NCBI GenBank assembly: GCA_049315325.1
Contig: JBMOKJ010000001.1
Span: 310,001 to 374,000, forward strand
Reading direction: 5' to 3'
From: CAXXIC01 sp049315325
GTDB taxonomy: Bacteria; Bacteroidota; Bacteroidia; Bacteroidales; UBA7332
Length of the DNA stretch: 64,000 nt
Below, one piece after another: positions 16,822 through 25,455 of this stretch. The notes below the pieces were generated by a model that did not search any database, was not told the DNA's origin, and was given only the letters and a program-made list of their open reading frames with translations. Within the stretch, counting starts at the first letter, position 1. Each line of letters starts with the position of its first letter. Position numbers and translations under genes: made by a program.

Positions 16822-17769
16822 ATGGAAATTACAATTGACGCATTTACGGAACTACTAAACAACAAGTATATCATTGTTGAAGCTTTTAGAGAACATTCAA
16901 AAGCATCTGAAAAATATATTGATGTAACTATTGTGCAACCCGATGGTTATTCATGGAAGGGTTCAATTCCATATTTCTATAGACGTACAGGTTTATTTAT
17001 TGAAACTCCCGAAGATTTAGTTGATTATCTCAATAATATTTATCCATTATTTTCAAAAAAAGCAGTTGCCGAATTCGTATCAACTGAAAGTAAAAGATGG
17101 AATGAGGAAATGAGTGGCAAAGAAACTACAAAAGGATTTTTTGATATACTTCTAAATCTTGAATGGAATAGCGTACAATATGATTTGCCTGTAAATAGAA
17201 ATTTTGCACGTAGAATTCAAGACATCAAAGAATTTGGATATACACTTGCAACGGACACAAGAAGAAAAGTAAAAGGCAAATATGAAACTGATACACACCT
17301 ACAATTAGTGCCGTTACCTAAAGGCGGTGTAACGGGTTATGAAGTTATGTCACCAGCTTTCAAGGCAAGAGCAATTGCAGCTATGGAAGCTGTAAATGTT
17401 TATGAATTAAGTTCAGGCAATAAGCATGGCTTATTGCCTGACCATAAATTCCCAGAAATTAGATGGGACGAAAAAACAAGAGCCGAAAATCCTGATGAAA
17501 TGAACGAAGTTCAAATCAAAGAGAAATTTCAGCTTGTTGACAATCAAAGAAACCAACAAAAACGTGAAGCGTGTAGAAAGTGCTTTCAAACAGGGCAAAG
17601 AGGAAAACTTTACGGTTTAAACTATTATTATCAAGGAGACGAAAACTGGTCGGCTGAATTTCCAAGAGTTGGAAAAGAAGCGGAAAAAGGTTGTGTTGGT
17701 TGTGGTTGGTATGACATTCAAAAATGGCGAGACAGCTTGAATGAATTTATCAGTAAAAACAAGAAATAA
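16822..17769 (+). CDS. Putative type II restriction endonuclease, HNH-like with Cys4 zinc site
   Basis: This 315-aa protein lies between a C protein and an m5C methylase, which is the strongest evidence that it is the endonuclease. Within it I see an HNH (beta-beta-alpha-Me)-like segment: Asp207-His208 in LLPDHKFPEIRWDE, then FQLVDNQRNQQKREACRKC, with Asn241/Asn244 as the second HNH position. The helix leads into Cys251-x2-Cys254. A second pair, Cys291-x2-Cys294 (CVGCGW), could complete a structural zinc site. There is no PD-(D/E)xK pattern. The recognition sequence cannot be read from the protein. Codon use is clearly more AT-rich than that of the flanking genes. Confidence 0.78.
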   Translation: MEITIDAFTELLNNKYIIVEAFREHSKASEKYIDVTIVQPDGYSWKGSIPYFYRRTGLFIETPEDLVDYLNNIYPLFSKKAVAEFVSTESKRWNEEMSGKETTKGFFDILLNLEWNSVQYDLPVNRNFARRIQDIKEFGYTLATDTRRKVKGKYETDTHLQLVPLPKGGVTGYEVMSPAFKARAIAAMEAVNVYELSSGNKHGLLPDHKFPEIRWDEKTRAENPDEMNEVQIKEKFQLVDNQRNQQKREACRKCFQTGQRGKLYGLNYYYQGDENWSAEFPRVGKEAEKGCVGCGWYDIQKWRDSLNEFISKNKK

Positions 17770-17770
17770 A

Positions 17771-17803
17771 TTTGCATACTATAATTATCATTTACTATCT
17801 TTG
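17771..17803 (+). promoter_or_regulatory. Separate promoter for the methylase gene
   Basis: TTTG (17771-17774), 21 bp, then TATCTTTG (17796-17803) match the Bacteroidota consensus well. The methylase start is 25 bp downstream. The methylase could thus be made independently of the C-endonuclease transcript. Confidence 0.65.
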
Positions 17804-17827
17804 CAACAGAGATAATTTTAAAAGAAT

Positions 17828-19198
17828 ATGAGGGATAAGTTAACTTTTGGTAGTGTATGTTCAGGAATTGAGGCTTCTCAATTAGCTTTTGCCCCTTTTG
17901 GGTATGAGCAATTATGGAGTTCTGAAATTGCTGAATTTCCATCAAAAGTTTTACATCATCATTACCCTAACATACCTAATTTAGGTGACATGACGGAACT
18001 TCCCGACTTAATTTTAAAAGGGAAAGTTCAAGCACCTGATTTATTTTGTGGTGGCACACCTTGCCAAGCGTTTTCGCTTGCTGGTTGGAAAAATGGTTTA
18101 GCAGACAAACGAGGACAGCTTACAATTACATTTATAGAAATTGCAAATGCCATTGATACAATCAGAGAAAATGAAAAAAAAAACCGTTCAATAGTTCTTT
18201 GGGAAAATGTTGAAGGAGTTCTTAATGACAAAACAAATGCTTTTGGAAACTTCATAGCGGGTCTTGCAGGATTTGACGATGAAATCAAAGTTGGCAAGTG
18301 GACAAAATCAGGCTATTTAGAAGGACCAAATAGAAATGTTGCTTGGCGTGTTATTGACGCAAAATATTTTGGTTTAGCTCAACAACGTAAACGACTTTAT
18401 GTACTTGCAGGAGGTAAAGATTTTCGACCAGACCAAGTACTTTTTGAATTTGACAACCAAAATATTGTAAAGATATTAAAAGCATCAAAACAATATAATT
18501 CAAACGGAAACATTTTTAATCTGTTTTCTGATAGTTTTCAACCTAATGAAATAATTGATAAAAAAGTATTTTACAAGGGCGACACAAAATTTGAAATATT
18601 TAGAGAATATACGGATTGTCTTTATTCAGCTTACGGCACTAAATGGAACGGTAATGCAGCAGCATATAACGGTTCATTATACATTGCACAAGACAACAGA
18701 ATTAGAAGATTTACACCATTAGAATGCGAACGACTAATGGGTTTCCCCGACAATTACACATCGGTTAATGGGAATAGCGACACAAATCGTTTTCAAGCAA
18801 TTGGAAACTCTTGGGCTGTGCCTGTTGTAAAATGGATTGGCAACCAAATCAGCAATTTTATAAAACAAAATACTAACCAAGAAGTAATTTATTGGTACAA
18901 ATCAGCAAGAAAGACAACAAATAATTTAAGTGCAGACTTGTATTTGTTAGACAATGTAATTTCAATAAATCAAAAATTATATCTCAACAGTTCGACAGTT
19001 CCGAACACACCAATTGAAAGCACAATAGAAGACGTAGTTCAATTTGACAATGTGCCTGAAAAATTCTATTTAAGTCCTCAAGCGTGTAGAGGAATTTTAA
19101 GAAGAAAACAAGAAAGAGATTTGAAAATGAACTCCCAACTTGAAACACTAATGACACTAATTGGTCTACAAGAACGGACACTTCAAGAGGCATTATAA
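17828..19198 (+). CDS. DNA (cytosine-5-)-methyltransferase
   Basis: This 456-aa protein carries the ordered m5C motifs: I (FGSVCSGIEASQLAF, residues 7-21), IV with catalytic Cys79 in GGTPCQAFS, VI ENVEG (126-130), VIII QQRKRLYVLA, IX RRFTPLECERLMGFPDNYT, and X AIGNSWAVPVV. It methylates cytosine at C5 using AdoMet and would protect the host from the adjacent nuclease. The region between VIII and IX is the target-recognition domain. About 100 residues follow motif X, an extension I cannot assign. It includes KFYLSPQACRGILRRKQER, which recurs in some phage-type methylases. The short window from 19199 to the trmH stop contains GCCAGCAT...ATGCTGGC inverted repeats. Confidence 0.95.
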   Translation: MRDKLTFGSVCSGIEASQLAFAPFGYEQLWSSEIAEFPSKVLHHHYPNIPNLGDMTELPDLILKGKVQAPDLFCGGTPCQAFSLAGWKNGLADKRGQLTITFIEIANAIDTIRENEKKNRSIVLWENVEGVLNDKTNAFGNFIAGLAGFDDEIKVGKWTKSGYLEGPNRNVAWRVIDAKYFGLAQQRKRLYVLAGGKDFRPDQVLFEFDNQNIVKILKASKQYNSNGNIFNLFSDSFQPNEIIDKKVFYKGDTKFEIFREYTDCLYSAYGTKWNGNAAAYNGSLYIAQDNRIRRFTPLECERLMGFPDNYTSVNGNSDTNRFQAIGNSWAVPVVKWIGNQISNFIKQNTNQEVIYWYKSARKTTNNLSADLYLLDNVISINQKLYLNSSTVPNTPIESTIEDVVQFDNVPEKFYLSPQACRGILRRKQERDLKMNSQLETLMTLIGLQERTLQEAL

Positions 19199-19201
19199 GA
19201 A

Positions 19202-19297
19202 CGCCAGCATGTAAAAGCGGTTTTGCAAAAAAGCTGGTTCAGTGTTTAAATGAAGCTTTGTTCTTCGTATCAAGTTCAATGCTGGCAGATAGTTTAA
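19202..19297. repeat. Inverted repeats downstream of the methylase gene
   Basis: GCCAGCAT at 19203-19210 pairs with ATGCTGGC at 19290-19297, and CCAGC (19204-19208) can alternatively pair with GCTGG (19233-19237). ACGCCAGCATGTAAA (19201-19215) is also an imperfect inverted copy (12 of 15) of GTTACATGCAAGCGT at 16448-16462, at the other edge of the cassette. Confidence 0.5.
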
Positions 19298-19334
19298 TGC
19301 ATAGAAATCCGCTTCTTCGCCAAGCGCCAAAACG

Positions 19335-19862
19335 TTACTTCAACATTTTAAATAAATCCCATATCACAATTCCGGCTGTGACCGATACATTCAGCGAATG
19401 TTTGGTGCCAAATTGAGGTATTTCGATGCAGCCATCCGATTGATTAACCACCTCTTGCTGCACACCTTTCACTTCGTTTCCAAAAACGACTGCATACTTT
19501 TTTGATTTATCCAACGACAATTCGTTCAGCATCGTGCTGTGGTGCACCTGCTCAATGGAATAGACTAAATACCCATCGTTTTTGAGGTTTTGAATGGCAT
19601 CGAGCGTTTTTTCAAAGTACTGCCAGCTAACACTATCTTCGGCTCCAAGCGCAGTTTTGTGAATTTCGGGGTGGGGTGGAGTAGCAGTTATTCCGCACAG
19701 ATAAATCTTCTCTACCAAAAATGCGTCAGAAGTTCTGAATATACTTCCAACATTATTTAAGCTCCTAACTTCGTCTAACACAACCACTAAGGGTATCTTT
19801 TCAACCGCTTGAAATTGCTCTTTCGACAGTCTTTGCAGCTCCGTAATTTTTAATTTTTTCAT
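19335..19862 (-). CDS. SpoU/TrmH-family RNA methyltransferase
   Basis: This 175-aa SPOUT methyltransferase shows motif 1 LDEVRSLNNVGSIFRTSDAF (residues about 30-49), motif 2 VVFGNEVKGVQQ, and motif 3 IEIPQFGTKHSLNVSVTAGI, which together make the trefoil-knot AdoMet site. The family 2'-O-methylates tRNA or rRNA ribose. The short N-terminus lacks an RNA-binding extension. The last 103 bp are duplicated as a diverged allele at 16158-16260. The gene is convergent with the R-M cassette, whose insertion boundary coincides with its stop codon. Confidence 0.93.
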   Translation of the reverse strand: MKKLKITELQRLSKEQFQAVEKIPLVVVLDEVRSLNNVGSIFRTSDAFLVEKIYLCGITATPPHPEIHKTALGAEDSVSWQYFEKTLDAIQNLKNDGYLVYSIEQVHHSTMLNELSLDKSKKYAVVFGNEVKGVQQEVVNQSDGCIEIPQFGTKHSLNVSVTAGIVIWDLFKMLK

Positions 19863-20304
19863 TTTCTATCTATCTTTATACTAAATATATTTTTTGAGGA
19901 TTTAGTGTGGTCTGAAAACTATGTTGAAAACTGTTGAAAAGTAAGTGATAGAAAATGAAAAATTCTTCTTCATTAATTCAAAACAATTTATATGCAAAAG
20001 AAAGAAATGAGCAGCCAAATAATGAAGCCCAATTTTTATTATTTCTTTTCAGCTCTATTTTTAATAGTTTTCAATAGTCAAACCGAACGAAAGTTTTAAT
20101 TTTGTAACTTATTAACCGGGTGTTGATAAGTTTGTAAAGCAAAGAAAATCAATTTATTCGACATTCTAAAACTTGTTGATAAGCCTCGAAAGCTATTGAT
20201 AACTCTATTAGGCTGATTTTCATCAAACTATTTATCAACACAATTAACAGGCTATTATATTATTCATTCTTTTATTTTTAAATCTATAATTAAATAAATA
20301 TAGT
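19863..20304. other. AT-rich spacer with clustered TTATCAACA boxes (origin candidate)
   Basis: This 442-bp gene-free stretch lies between divergent trmH and nadA. It holds three exact copies of the 9-mer TTATCAACA (minus at 20121-20129 and 20174-20182, plus at 20232-20240), one single-mismatch copy (minus, 20194-20202), and two TTTTCAACA (minus, about 19922-19939). TTATCAACA is one base from the DnaA box TTATCCACA. The cluster could be a replication origin, or an operator region for either flanking gene. No dnaA lies in the window. Confidence 0.4.
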
Positions 20305-21291
20305 ATGACAGTTGATATTTCAAAAGGGTATGTGAATATCCCCGTCGGAAAAGAGATCAATCTTACCGCTGAAATAGAAAAATTGAAAAAGGAGAAAAAT
20401 GCCATTATTTTGGCGCATTACTACCAAAAAGATGAGATACAAGACATTGCTGATTTTGTAGGCGATAGCCTCGCTTTGGCGCAATGGGCTACCAAAACAG
20501 ATGCCGATATTATTGTGCTTTGCGGCGTTCATTTTATGGGCGAAACAGCAAAAATACTTTCTCCTCAGAAAAAGGTTTTAATACCCGACTTGAATGCAGG
20601 TTGTTCATTAGCAGATAGTTGTCCGGCAGTTGAGTTTGAAGCATTTGTGAAACGTCATCCCGGTCATACAGTGGTTTCGTATGTCAATACCTCAGCTGCG
20701 GTGAAAGCTGTGACGGATATTGTAGTGACCTCTACGAATGCGAAGATAATCATCGATAGCTTGCCCGCTGACGAACCTATTGTGTTTGGACCAGACCGCA
20801 ACCTTGGAAATTATATAAACAGCTTGACGGGGCGCAAAATGGTGCTTTGGGATGGTGCTTGCCATGTGCACGAACAGTTTTCGGTAGAGAAAATCATTGA
20901 ATTGAAAAAACAGTATCCGAATGCGAAAGTTTTGGCTCATCCCGAATGTAAAAAAGTGCTTTTGCAATTGGCAGATTTCATCGGATCGACAGCTGCTTTG
21001 CTCAATTATTCATCCAAATCGGAAAGCAACGAATTTATTGTGGCTACCGAATCGGGTATTATCCATGAAATGAAGAAAAAGAGCCCCGAAAAACTGTTTA
21101 TACCGGCACCGCCAAACGACTCAACCTGTGCGTGCAACGAATGTAGTTTTATGCGACTCAATTCATTAGAAAAACTCTACAATTGCCTTAAATACGAATT
21201 ACCCGAAGTGACAGTAGAGGAGGAAGTACGTTTGAAAGCCGTCAGTTCAATCCACAGAATGTTGGATATTTCTGCACAAAATGGATTGTAA
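20305..21291 (+). CDS. nadA: Quinolinate synthase NadA
   Basis: This 328-aa enzyme condenses iminoaspartate with dihydroxyacetone phosphate to quinolinate in NAD biosynthesis. Family motifs include AHYYQKDEIQDIADFVGDS (residues about 34-52) and the three cysteines for the [4Fe-4S] cluster, which fit Cys in NAGCSLADSCP, in DGACHVHEQF and in the C-terminal STCACNECSFM. Length is normal. nadB and nadC are not adjacent. The ald gene follows 33 bp downstream on the same strand and may be co-transcribed. Confidence 0.97.
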   Translation: MTVDISKGYVNIPVGKEINLTAEIEKLKKEKNAIILAHYYQKDEIQDIADFVGDSLALAQWATKTDADIIVLCGVHFMGETAKILSPQKKVLIPDLNAGCSLADSCPAVEFEAFVKRHPGHTVVSYVNTSAAVKAVTDIVVTSTNAKIIIDSLPADEPIVFGPDRNLGNYINSLTGRKMVLWDGACHVHEQFSVEKIIELKKQYPNAKVLAHPECKKVLLQLADFIGSTAALLNYSSKSESNEFIVATESGIIHEMKKKSPEKLFIPAPPNDSTCACNECSFMRLNSLEKLYNCLKYELPEVTVEEEVRLKAVSSIHRMLDISAQNGL

Positions 21292-21324
21292 AGCAGTAAA
21301 TTTATAGCCTTAAATTGATAGATT

Positions 21325-22527
21325 ATGAAAATGTCAGAGACCGAAACAGCCATTTTTCCGAAAGAGCGTTTATGTAAATTGGTGCACGATAAAAGCAAAT
21401 TGGTGATTGGATTACCTTCTGAAAATCAGGAGTTTGAGAAACGTCTCGCATTGACACCTGAAGCGGTACAAATACTGACTGCAAACGGCCATACGGTAGT
21501 TTTGGAGAGTGATGCAGGTCTCGGAATTAATTATGGCGATGCTAAATTTTTGGAAGCAGGCGCAACCATTGTCACCAATAAAAGAGAGGTTTTCGAAGCT
21601 GATTTGGTTCTCAAAATTATGCCTCCTACACCGCAAGAAGTTGATTTATTGAGAGAAGATTCTACCATATTTTCGTTGTTACAATTGGCAAATTATCCGC
21701 AGAAAAGCATGCAAAAGATGCTTAAAAAGCGCGTGAATGCGGTGGCTTACGAGTTGATCGCCGACCAACGAAAATTATTTCCCGTGGTTAATTCAATATG
21801 TGAAATTGAAGGATCTACCGTTATTTTGATTGCTTCGGAATTGTTGAGCAATACGAGTGGGGGCAAAGGAATACTGCTTGGAGGCCTCTCAGGCGTTTCT
21901 CCTACCGAAGTTGTGATATTGGGTGCCGGAGTTGCCGGAACAATAGCAGCGCGCGCCGCACTGGCTTTAGGAGCCTTTGTAAAGGTGTTTGATGATGACG
22001 TCTATAAATTGCGCGAAATACAAAATACAATAGGCAGAACGCTTTATACTTCTACATTCCATCCCAGTGTGTTGAATAATGTGTTGCGCACCGCTGATGT
22101 GGTGATTGGTACACTGCGCTATATCAATGGAAATAAGCAGTTTATTGTACCCAAATCATTTATTAAGGACATGAAAAAAGGGGCAGTTATCATCGATTTA
22201 AGTGTAGATCAAGGCGGATGTTTCGAAACATCGGAGTGTGATTTTGAAGCTAACGGTTCAATCTTCGAAAAATATGGTGTGTTGCATCATTGTGTTCCTA
22301 ATATTAGTTCGAGAGTGGCAAGAACAGTCTCTATTGCCTTGAGTAATATTTTTGTACCTATGATTTTAAATATAGGAGAGTTGGGAGGAGTGAAGGATAA
22401 AATTAAGCACGATGCAGGTTTTCGTCATGGAGTCTATCTGTTCAATGGAAAATTAGTCAATTCTCCCATTGCGGAGCATTTCAATTTAAGTGCTAACGAT
22501 ATAAATCTTTATCTGTCAGCTTTTTAA
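21325..22527 (+). CDS. ald: Alanine dehydrogenase (AlaDH/PNT family)
   Basis: This 400-aa oxidoreductase has an AlaDh/PNT N-terminal domain (KLVIGLPSENQEFEKRLALT, residues about 29-48) and a Rossmann NAD domain with GAGVAGTIAARAALALGA (about 199-216). It would interconvert L-alanine and pyruvate plus ammonia using NAD. Bacteroidota homologues have this longer N-terminal extension compared with the 370-aa Bacillus enzyme. A substrate other than alanine cannot be excluded. The 3' end is followed by a bidirectional hairpin shared with polA. Confidence 0.88.
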   Translation: MKMSETETAIFPKERLCKLVHDKSKLVIGLPSENQEFEKRLALTPEAVQILTANGHTVVLESDAGLGINYGDAKFLEAGATIVTNKREVFEADLVLKIMPPTPQEVDLLREDSTIFSLLQLANYPQKSMQKMLKKRVNAVAYELIADQRKLFPVVNSICEIEGSTVILIASELLSNTSGGKGILLGGLSGVSPTEVVILGAGVAGTIAARAALALGAFVKVFDDDVYKLREIQNTIGRTLYTSTFHPSVLNNVLRTADVVIGTLRYINGNKQFIVPKSFIKDMKKGAVIIDLSVDQGGCFETSECDFEANGSIFEKYGVLHHCVPNISSRVARTVSIALSNIFVPMILNIGELGGVKDKIKHDAGFRHGVYLFNGKLVNSPIAEHFNLSANDINLYLSAF

Positions 22528-22558
22528 TTTAGATAATTGTAATTTTATAAGGCATAAA

Positions 22559-22592
22559 AAAAGCGATTGTTGCACGTGAAACAATCGCTTTT
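22559..22592. terminator. Bidirectional terminator between ald and polA, containing a parS-like site
   Basis: A perfect 13-bp stem AAAAGCGATTGTT / AACAATCGCTTTT encloses the loop GCACGTGA. T-rich sequence follows on both strands, serving the convergent ald and polA genes. The top of the stem and the loop together form TGTTGCACGTGAAACA. Confidence 0.85.
22568..22583. promoter_or_regulatory. parS-type ParB binding site
   Basis: TGTTGCACGTGAAACA matches the parS consensus TGTTnCACGTGAAACA at every defined position. ParB loads at such sites, which cluster near chromosomal origins. It is embedded in the ald/polA terminator hairpin. Confidence 0.7.
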
Positions 22593-22608
22593 CTGTTTTT
22601 TAAATTGA

Positions 22609-25392
22609 TCAATGTGCTTCGAGCCAGTTGGCGCCTATTCCGCAATCAGCTTTCAATGGAACGGATAAGGGATAAGCTGCTTCCATTTCTTCTACCACTA
22701 TCTTTTTCACCTTATCCAATTCGCTCTCTAAAACGCTGAAATTCAACTCATCATGTACTTGAAGAATCATTTTGGATTGAATATTTTCGTCTTTGAAGCG
22801 CTTGTGAATCTTCACCATGGCAATTTTAATGATGTCGGCCGCGCTACCTTGAATAGGTGCATTGATGGCATTTCGCTCAGCATAACCTCGCACAATCGAG
22901 TTACCTGAATTGATGTCTGCCAATACCCTTTTTCTTTTCAAAATGGTGGTAACAAAACCGTTCTTTTTAGCCATTTCGATGGAGGCATCCATGTATTTTT
23001 TGATGTCGGGATAGGTTTCAAAGTATCCTTCAATCAGATACTTAGCTTCGTCGCGAGGAATGTTGAGCCGTTGTGAAAGACCAAAAACTGAAATGCCGTA
23101 GATAATACCAAAATTGGCTGTTTTAGCTTTGCGGCGCATATCTTTGGTCACTTCTTCGGGTGATATTTTATAGATTTTTGCTGCTGTAGCGGTGTGGATA
23201 TCCTGATCGGAATTGAAGGCATCAATCATATTTTTATCGCCACTGAGGTGTGCCATGATGCGTAATTCTATTTGAGAATAGTCGGCCGATAAGAAGATGC
23301 AGCCTTCTTCGGGCACAAACGATCGGCGAATTTCTTTACCTTCTTCGTCGCGTACAGGAATATTCTGCAGGTTTGGATTGGTAGAACTCAATCTACCTGT
23401 AGCTGCAACTGTCTGATTAAAAGATGAATGTATTTTTCCTGTATTTGGATTAATCAAATCTGGTAGTGCGTTGATGTATGTACTTAGCAGCTTACGCAAT
23501 CCGCGGAACTCTAATATTTTCTCGATGATTGGGTGTTTACCTTTCAATCCCTCGAGCACCTCTTCCGAAGTAGAGTATTGTCCGGTTTTAGTCTTTTTAG
23601 CCTTTTCAATAATCTTCAATCGATCGAAAAGCACTTCACCCACTTGCTGAGCAGAATTGATGTTAAACGAACTACCCGCCATTTCGAATATTTCTTTTTC
23701 AATACCTATCAGTTTTTCTGTAATCAAGATAGATGATTCTTTCAGCGCATTGCCATCGAGACGAATTCCATTAAATTCCATGTCTGCCAAAACCAGCACG
23801 AGTGGCATTTCTGTTTCGTAGAAGAGCTCCGTTAGGTCGTTTTTCTCTAACTCTTTTTCAAAAATGTTTTTCAGCTTCAAGGTCACATCGGCATCTTCGC
23901 AGGCATATTCATACACTTGCTCAGGAGCGAGGTCGCGCATCGACTTTTGATTTTTACCTTTGGCACCAATCAACTCATCGATGTGGATGGTTTTGTATTG
24001 CAAATAGATTTCTGCCAAAAAGTCCATGTTGTGTCTCACTTCCGGTTGAAGGAGATAGTGTGCCACCATTGTATCGAAGAATTTCCCTTTTACTTCGATG
24101 CCATAATTTTTGAGCACGATGTAATCGTATTTGATGTTCTGACCAATTTTCAGAATTTTCTCATTTTCGTAGAAGGGTTTGAGTTTCTCCAAAATTGAAA
24201 TCACTTTTTCTAGTTCAGGAGGTAGAGGAATGTAAAATGCCTCATTTTCGTTCATAGCAAACGATAAACCGACCAATTCTGCCGTAATGGGGTCGACACC
24301 CGTGGTTTCTGTGTCAAATGAAGCAAAATTGCTGACAGAAATTTTCGACACAAAACCTGCTATTTTTTCCTCATTATCAAGCAGATAGTAGGAGTGAGGC
24401 GTCGAATTTAAGTCGCTGAGAGTTGAATATTTTTTTTCTTCCGTAGGATTATCCTCAAATAAATCGAATAGCGAGCCTTGCGTAGAAGGTTTTTTCTCCT
24501 GAACGGGAGCTTCTTTAGATTTCAAAACCCGGTTGCGAAGATTTTTGAATTCGAGATCTTCGAAAAGGTTACTCAATTTTTCTTCGTTCACTTCTGTCAG
24601 CAAAAGTGCATCTTCATCAAATTCGACTTCGATGTCGGTTTTGATGGTTGCCAAAATCCGAGAAAGTAAAATCAAGTCGCGATTGTTTTCAACTTTATCT
24701 TTAAGCGCACCTTTCAGTTGATGAGTGTTTTCGAGCAAATTATCAATCGAATGAAATTCGGCCAACAACTTAATTGCTGTTTTTTCACCCACGCCTGGAC
24801 AACCCGGAATGTTATCTGCAGAGTCGCCCATCAAACCGAGCAGGTCGATTACCTGAGCAGGAGAGTTGATTTCAAACTTCTGTTTCACCTCTTCGATACC
24901 CAGCTTTTCGAATTCGTTGCCCACCGATTTGGGTTTCATGATGATAGTTTTCTCCGTTACCAATTGGGCGTAGTCCTTGTCGGGAGTCATCATGTAGGTG
25001 GTAAAACCCTTTGTTTCAGCTATTTTGGCAAACGTTCCCACCACGTCGTCGGCTTCGAAACCGGCGTATTCTAAGATAGGAATGTTGTAGGCTTTGATAA
25101 CTTCTTTAATAATGGGCACCGCTTTTTTGATGTCTTCGGGTGTTTCTTCGCGATGACCTTTGTATTTTTCATACATTTCGTGGCGGAAAGTTGGTCCGCT
25201 TGGGTCGAATGCTACAGCGATGTGGGTCGGATTTTCGCGACGAAGCACCTCTTCGAGCGTGTTTACAAAACCAAAAACGGCTGAAGTATTTTGACCTTTG
25301 GAATTTATTCGTGGATTTTTGATAAATGCGTAGTATGCACGGTAGATAAGCGCATAGGCATCAAGTAGAAAGAGTTTCTTTTCGGCTTCCAT
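22609..25392 (-). CDS. polA: DNA polymerase I
   Basis: This 927-aa enzyme handles Okazaki-fragment processing and repair synthesis. It has the N-terminal 5'-3' exonuclease (LLDAYALIYRAYYAF and FEADDVVGT, residues 8-290). The middle 3'-5' exonuclease domain appears intact: FASFDTETTGVDP supplies DxE, and the later motif YDYIVLKNYGI and YACEDADVTL supply further acidic residues. The polymerase domain has motif A SADYSQIELRIMAHLSGD, motif B RRKAKTANFGIIYG and motif C LQVHDELNF. It is convergent with ald, and the prenyl synthase gene is divergent with a 63-bp gap. Confidence 0.98.
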   Translation of the reverse strand: MEAEKKLFLLDAYALIYRAYYAFIKNPRINSKGQNTSAVFGFVNTLEEVLRRENPTHIAVAFDPSGPTFRHEMYEKYKGHREETPEDIKKAVPIIKEVIKAYNIPILEYAGFEADDVVGTFAKIAETKGFTTYMMTPDKDYAQLVTEKTIIMKPKSVGNEFEKLGIEEVKQKFEINSPAQVIDLLGLMGDSADNIPGCPGVGEKTAIKLLAEFHSIDNLLENTHQLKGALKDKVENNRDLILLSRILATIKTDIEVEFDEDALLLTEVNEEKLSNLFEDLEFKNLRNRVLKSKEAPVQEKKPSTQGSLFDLFEDNPTEEKKYSTLSDLNSTPHSYYLLDNEEKIAGFVSKISVSNFASFDTETTGVDPITAELVGLSFAMNENEAFYIPLPPELEKVISILEKLKPFYENEKILKIGQNIKYDYIVLKNYGIEVKGKFFDTMVAHYLLQPEVRHNMDFLAEIYLQYKTIHIDELIGAKGKNQKSMRDLAPEQVYEYACEDADVTLKLKNIFEKELEKNDLTELFYETEMPLVLVLADMEFNGIRLDGNALKESSILITEKLIGIEKEIFEMAGSSFNINSAQQVGEVLFDRLKIIEKAKKTKTGQYSTSEEVLEGLKGKHPIIEKILEFRGLRKLLSTYINALPDLINPNTGKIHSSFNQTVAATGRLSSTNPNLQNIPVRDEEGKEIRRSFVPEEGCIFLSADYSQIELRIMAHLSGDKNMIDAFNSDQDIHTATAAKIYKISPEEVTKDMRRKAKTANFGIIYGISVFGLSQRLNIPRDEAKYLIEGYFETYPDIKKYMDASIEMAKKNGFVTTILKRKRVLADINSGNSIVRGYAERNAINAPIQGSAADIIKIAMVKIHKRFKDENIQSKMILQVHDELNFSVLESELDKVKKIVVEEMEAAYPLSVPLKADCGIGANWLEAH

Positions 25393-25430
25393 TATATAGA
25401 TATTTAACTGTAAAGATAGAAAAAATTTAC

Positions 25431-25438
25431 TATTTTTG
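25431..25438 (+). promoter_or_regulatory. -7 box for the prenyl synthase gene
   Basis: TATTTTTG (TAnnTTTG) lies 17 bp before the ATG at 25456 in the 63-bp divergent spacer. On the opposite strand only a 7/8 match (TATCTTTA, 25418-25411) is seen for polA. Confidence 0.5.
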
Positions 25439-25455
25439 CCCTTTAATCATCCCTT

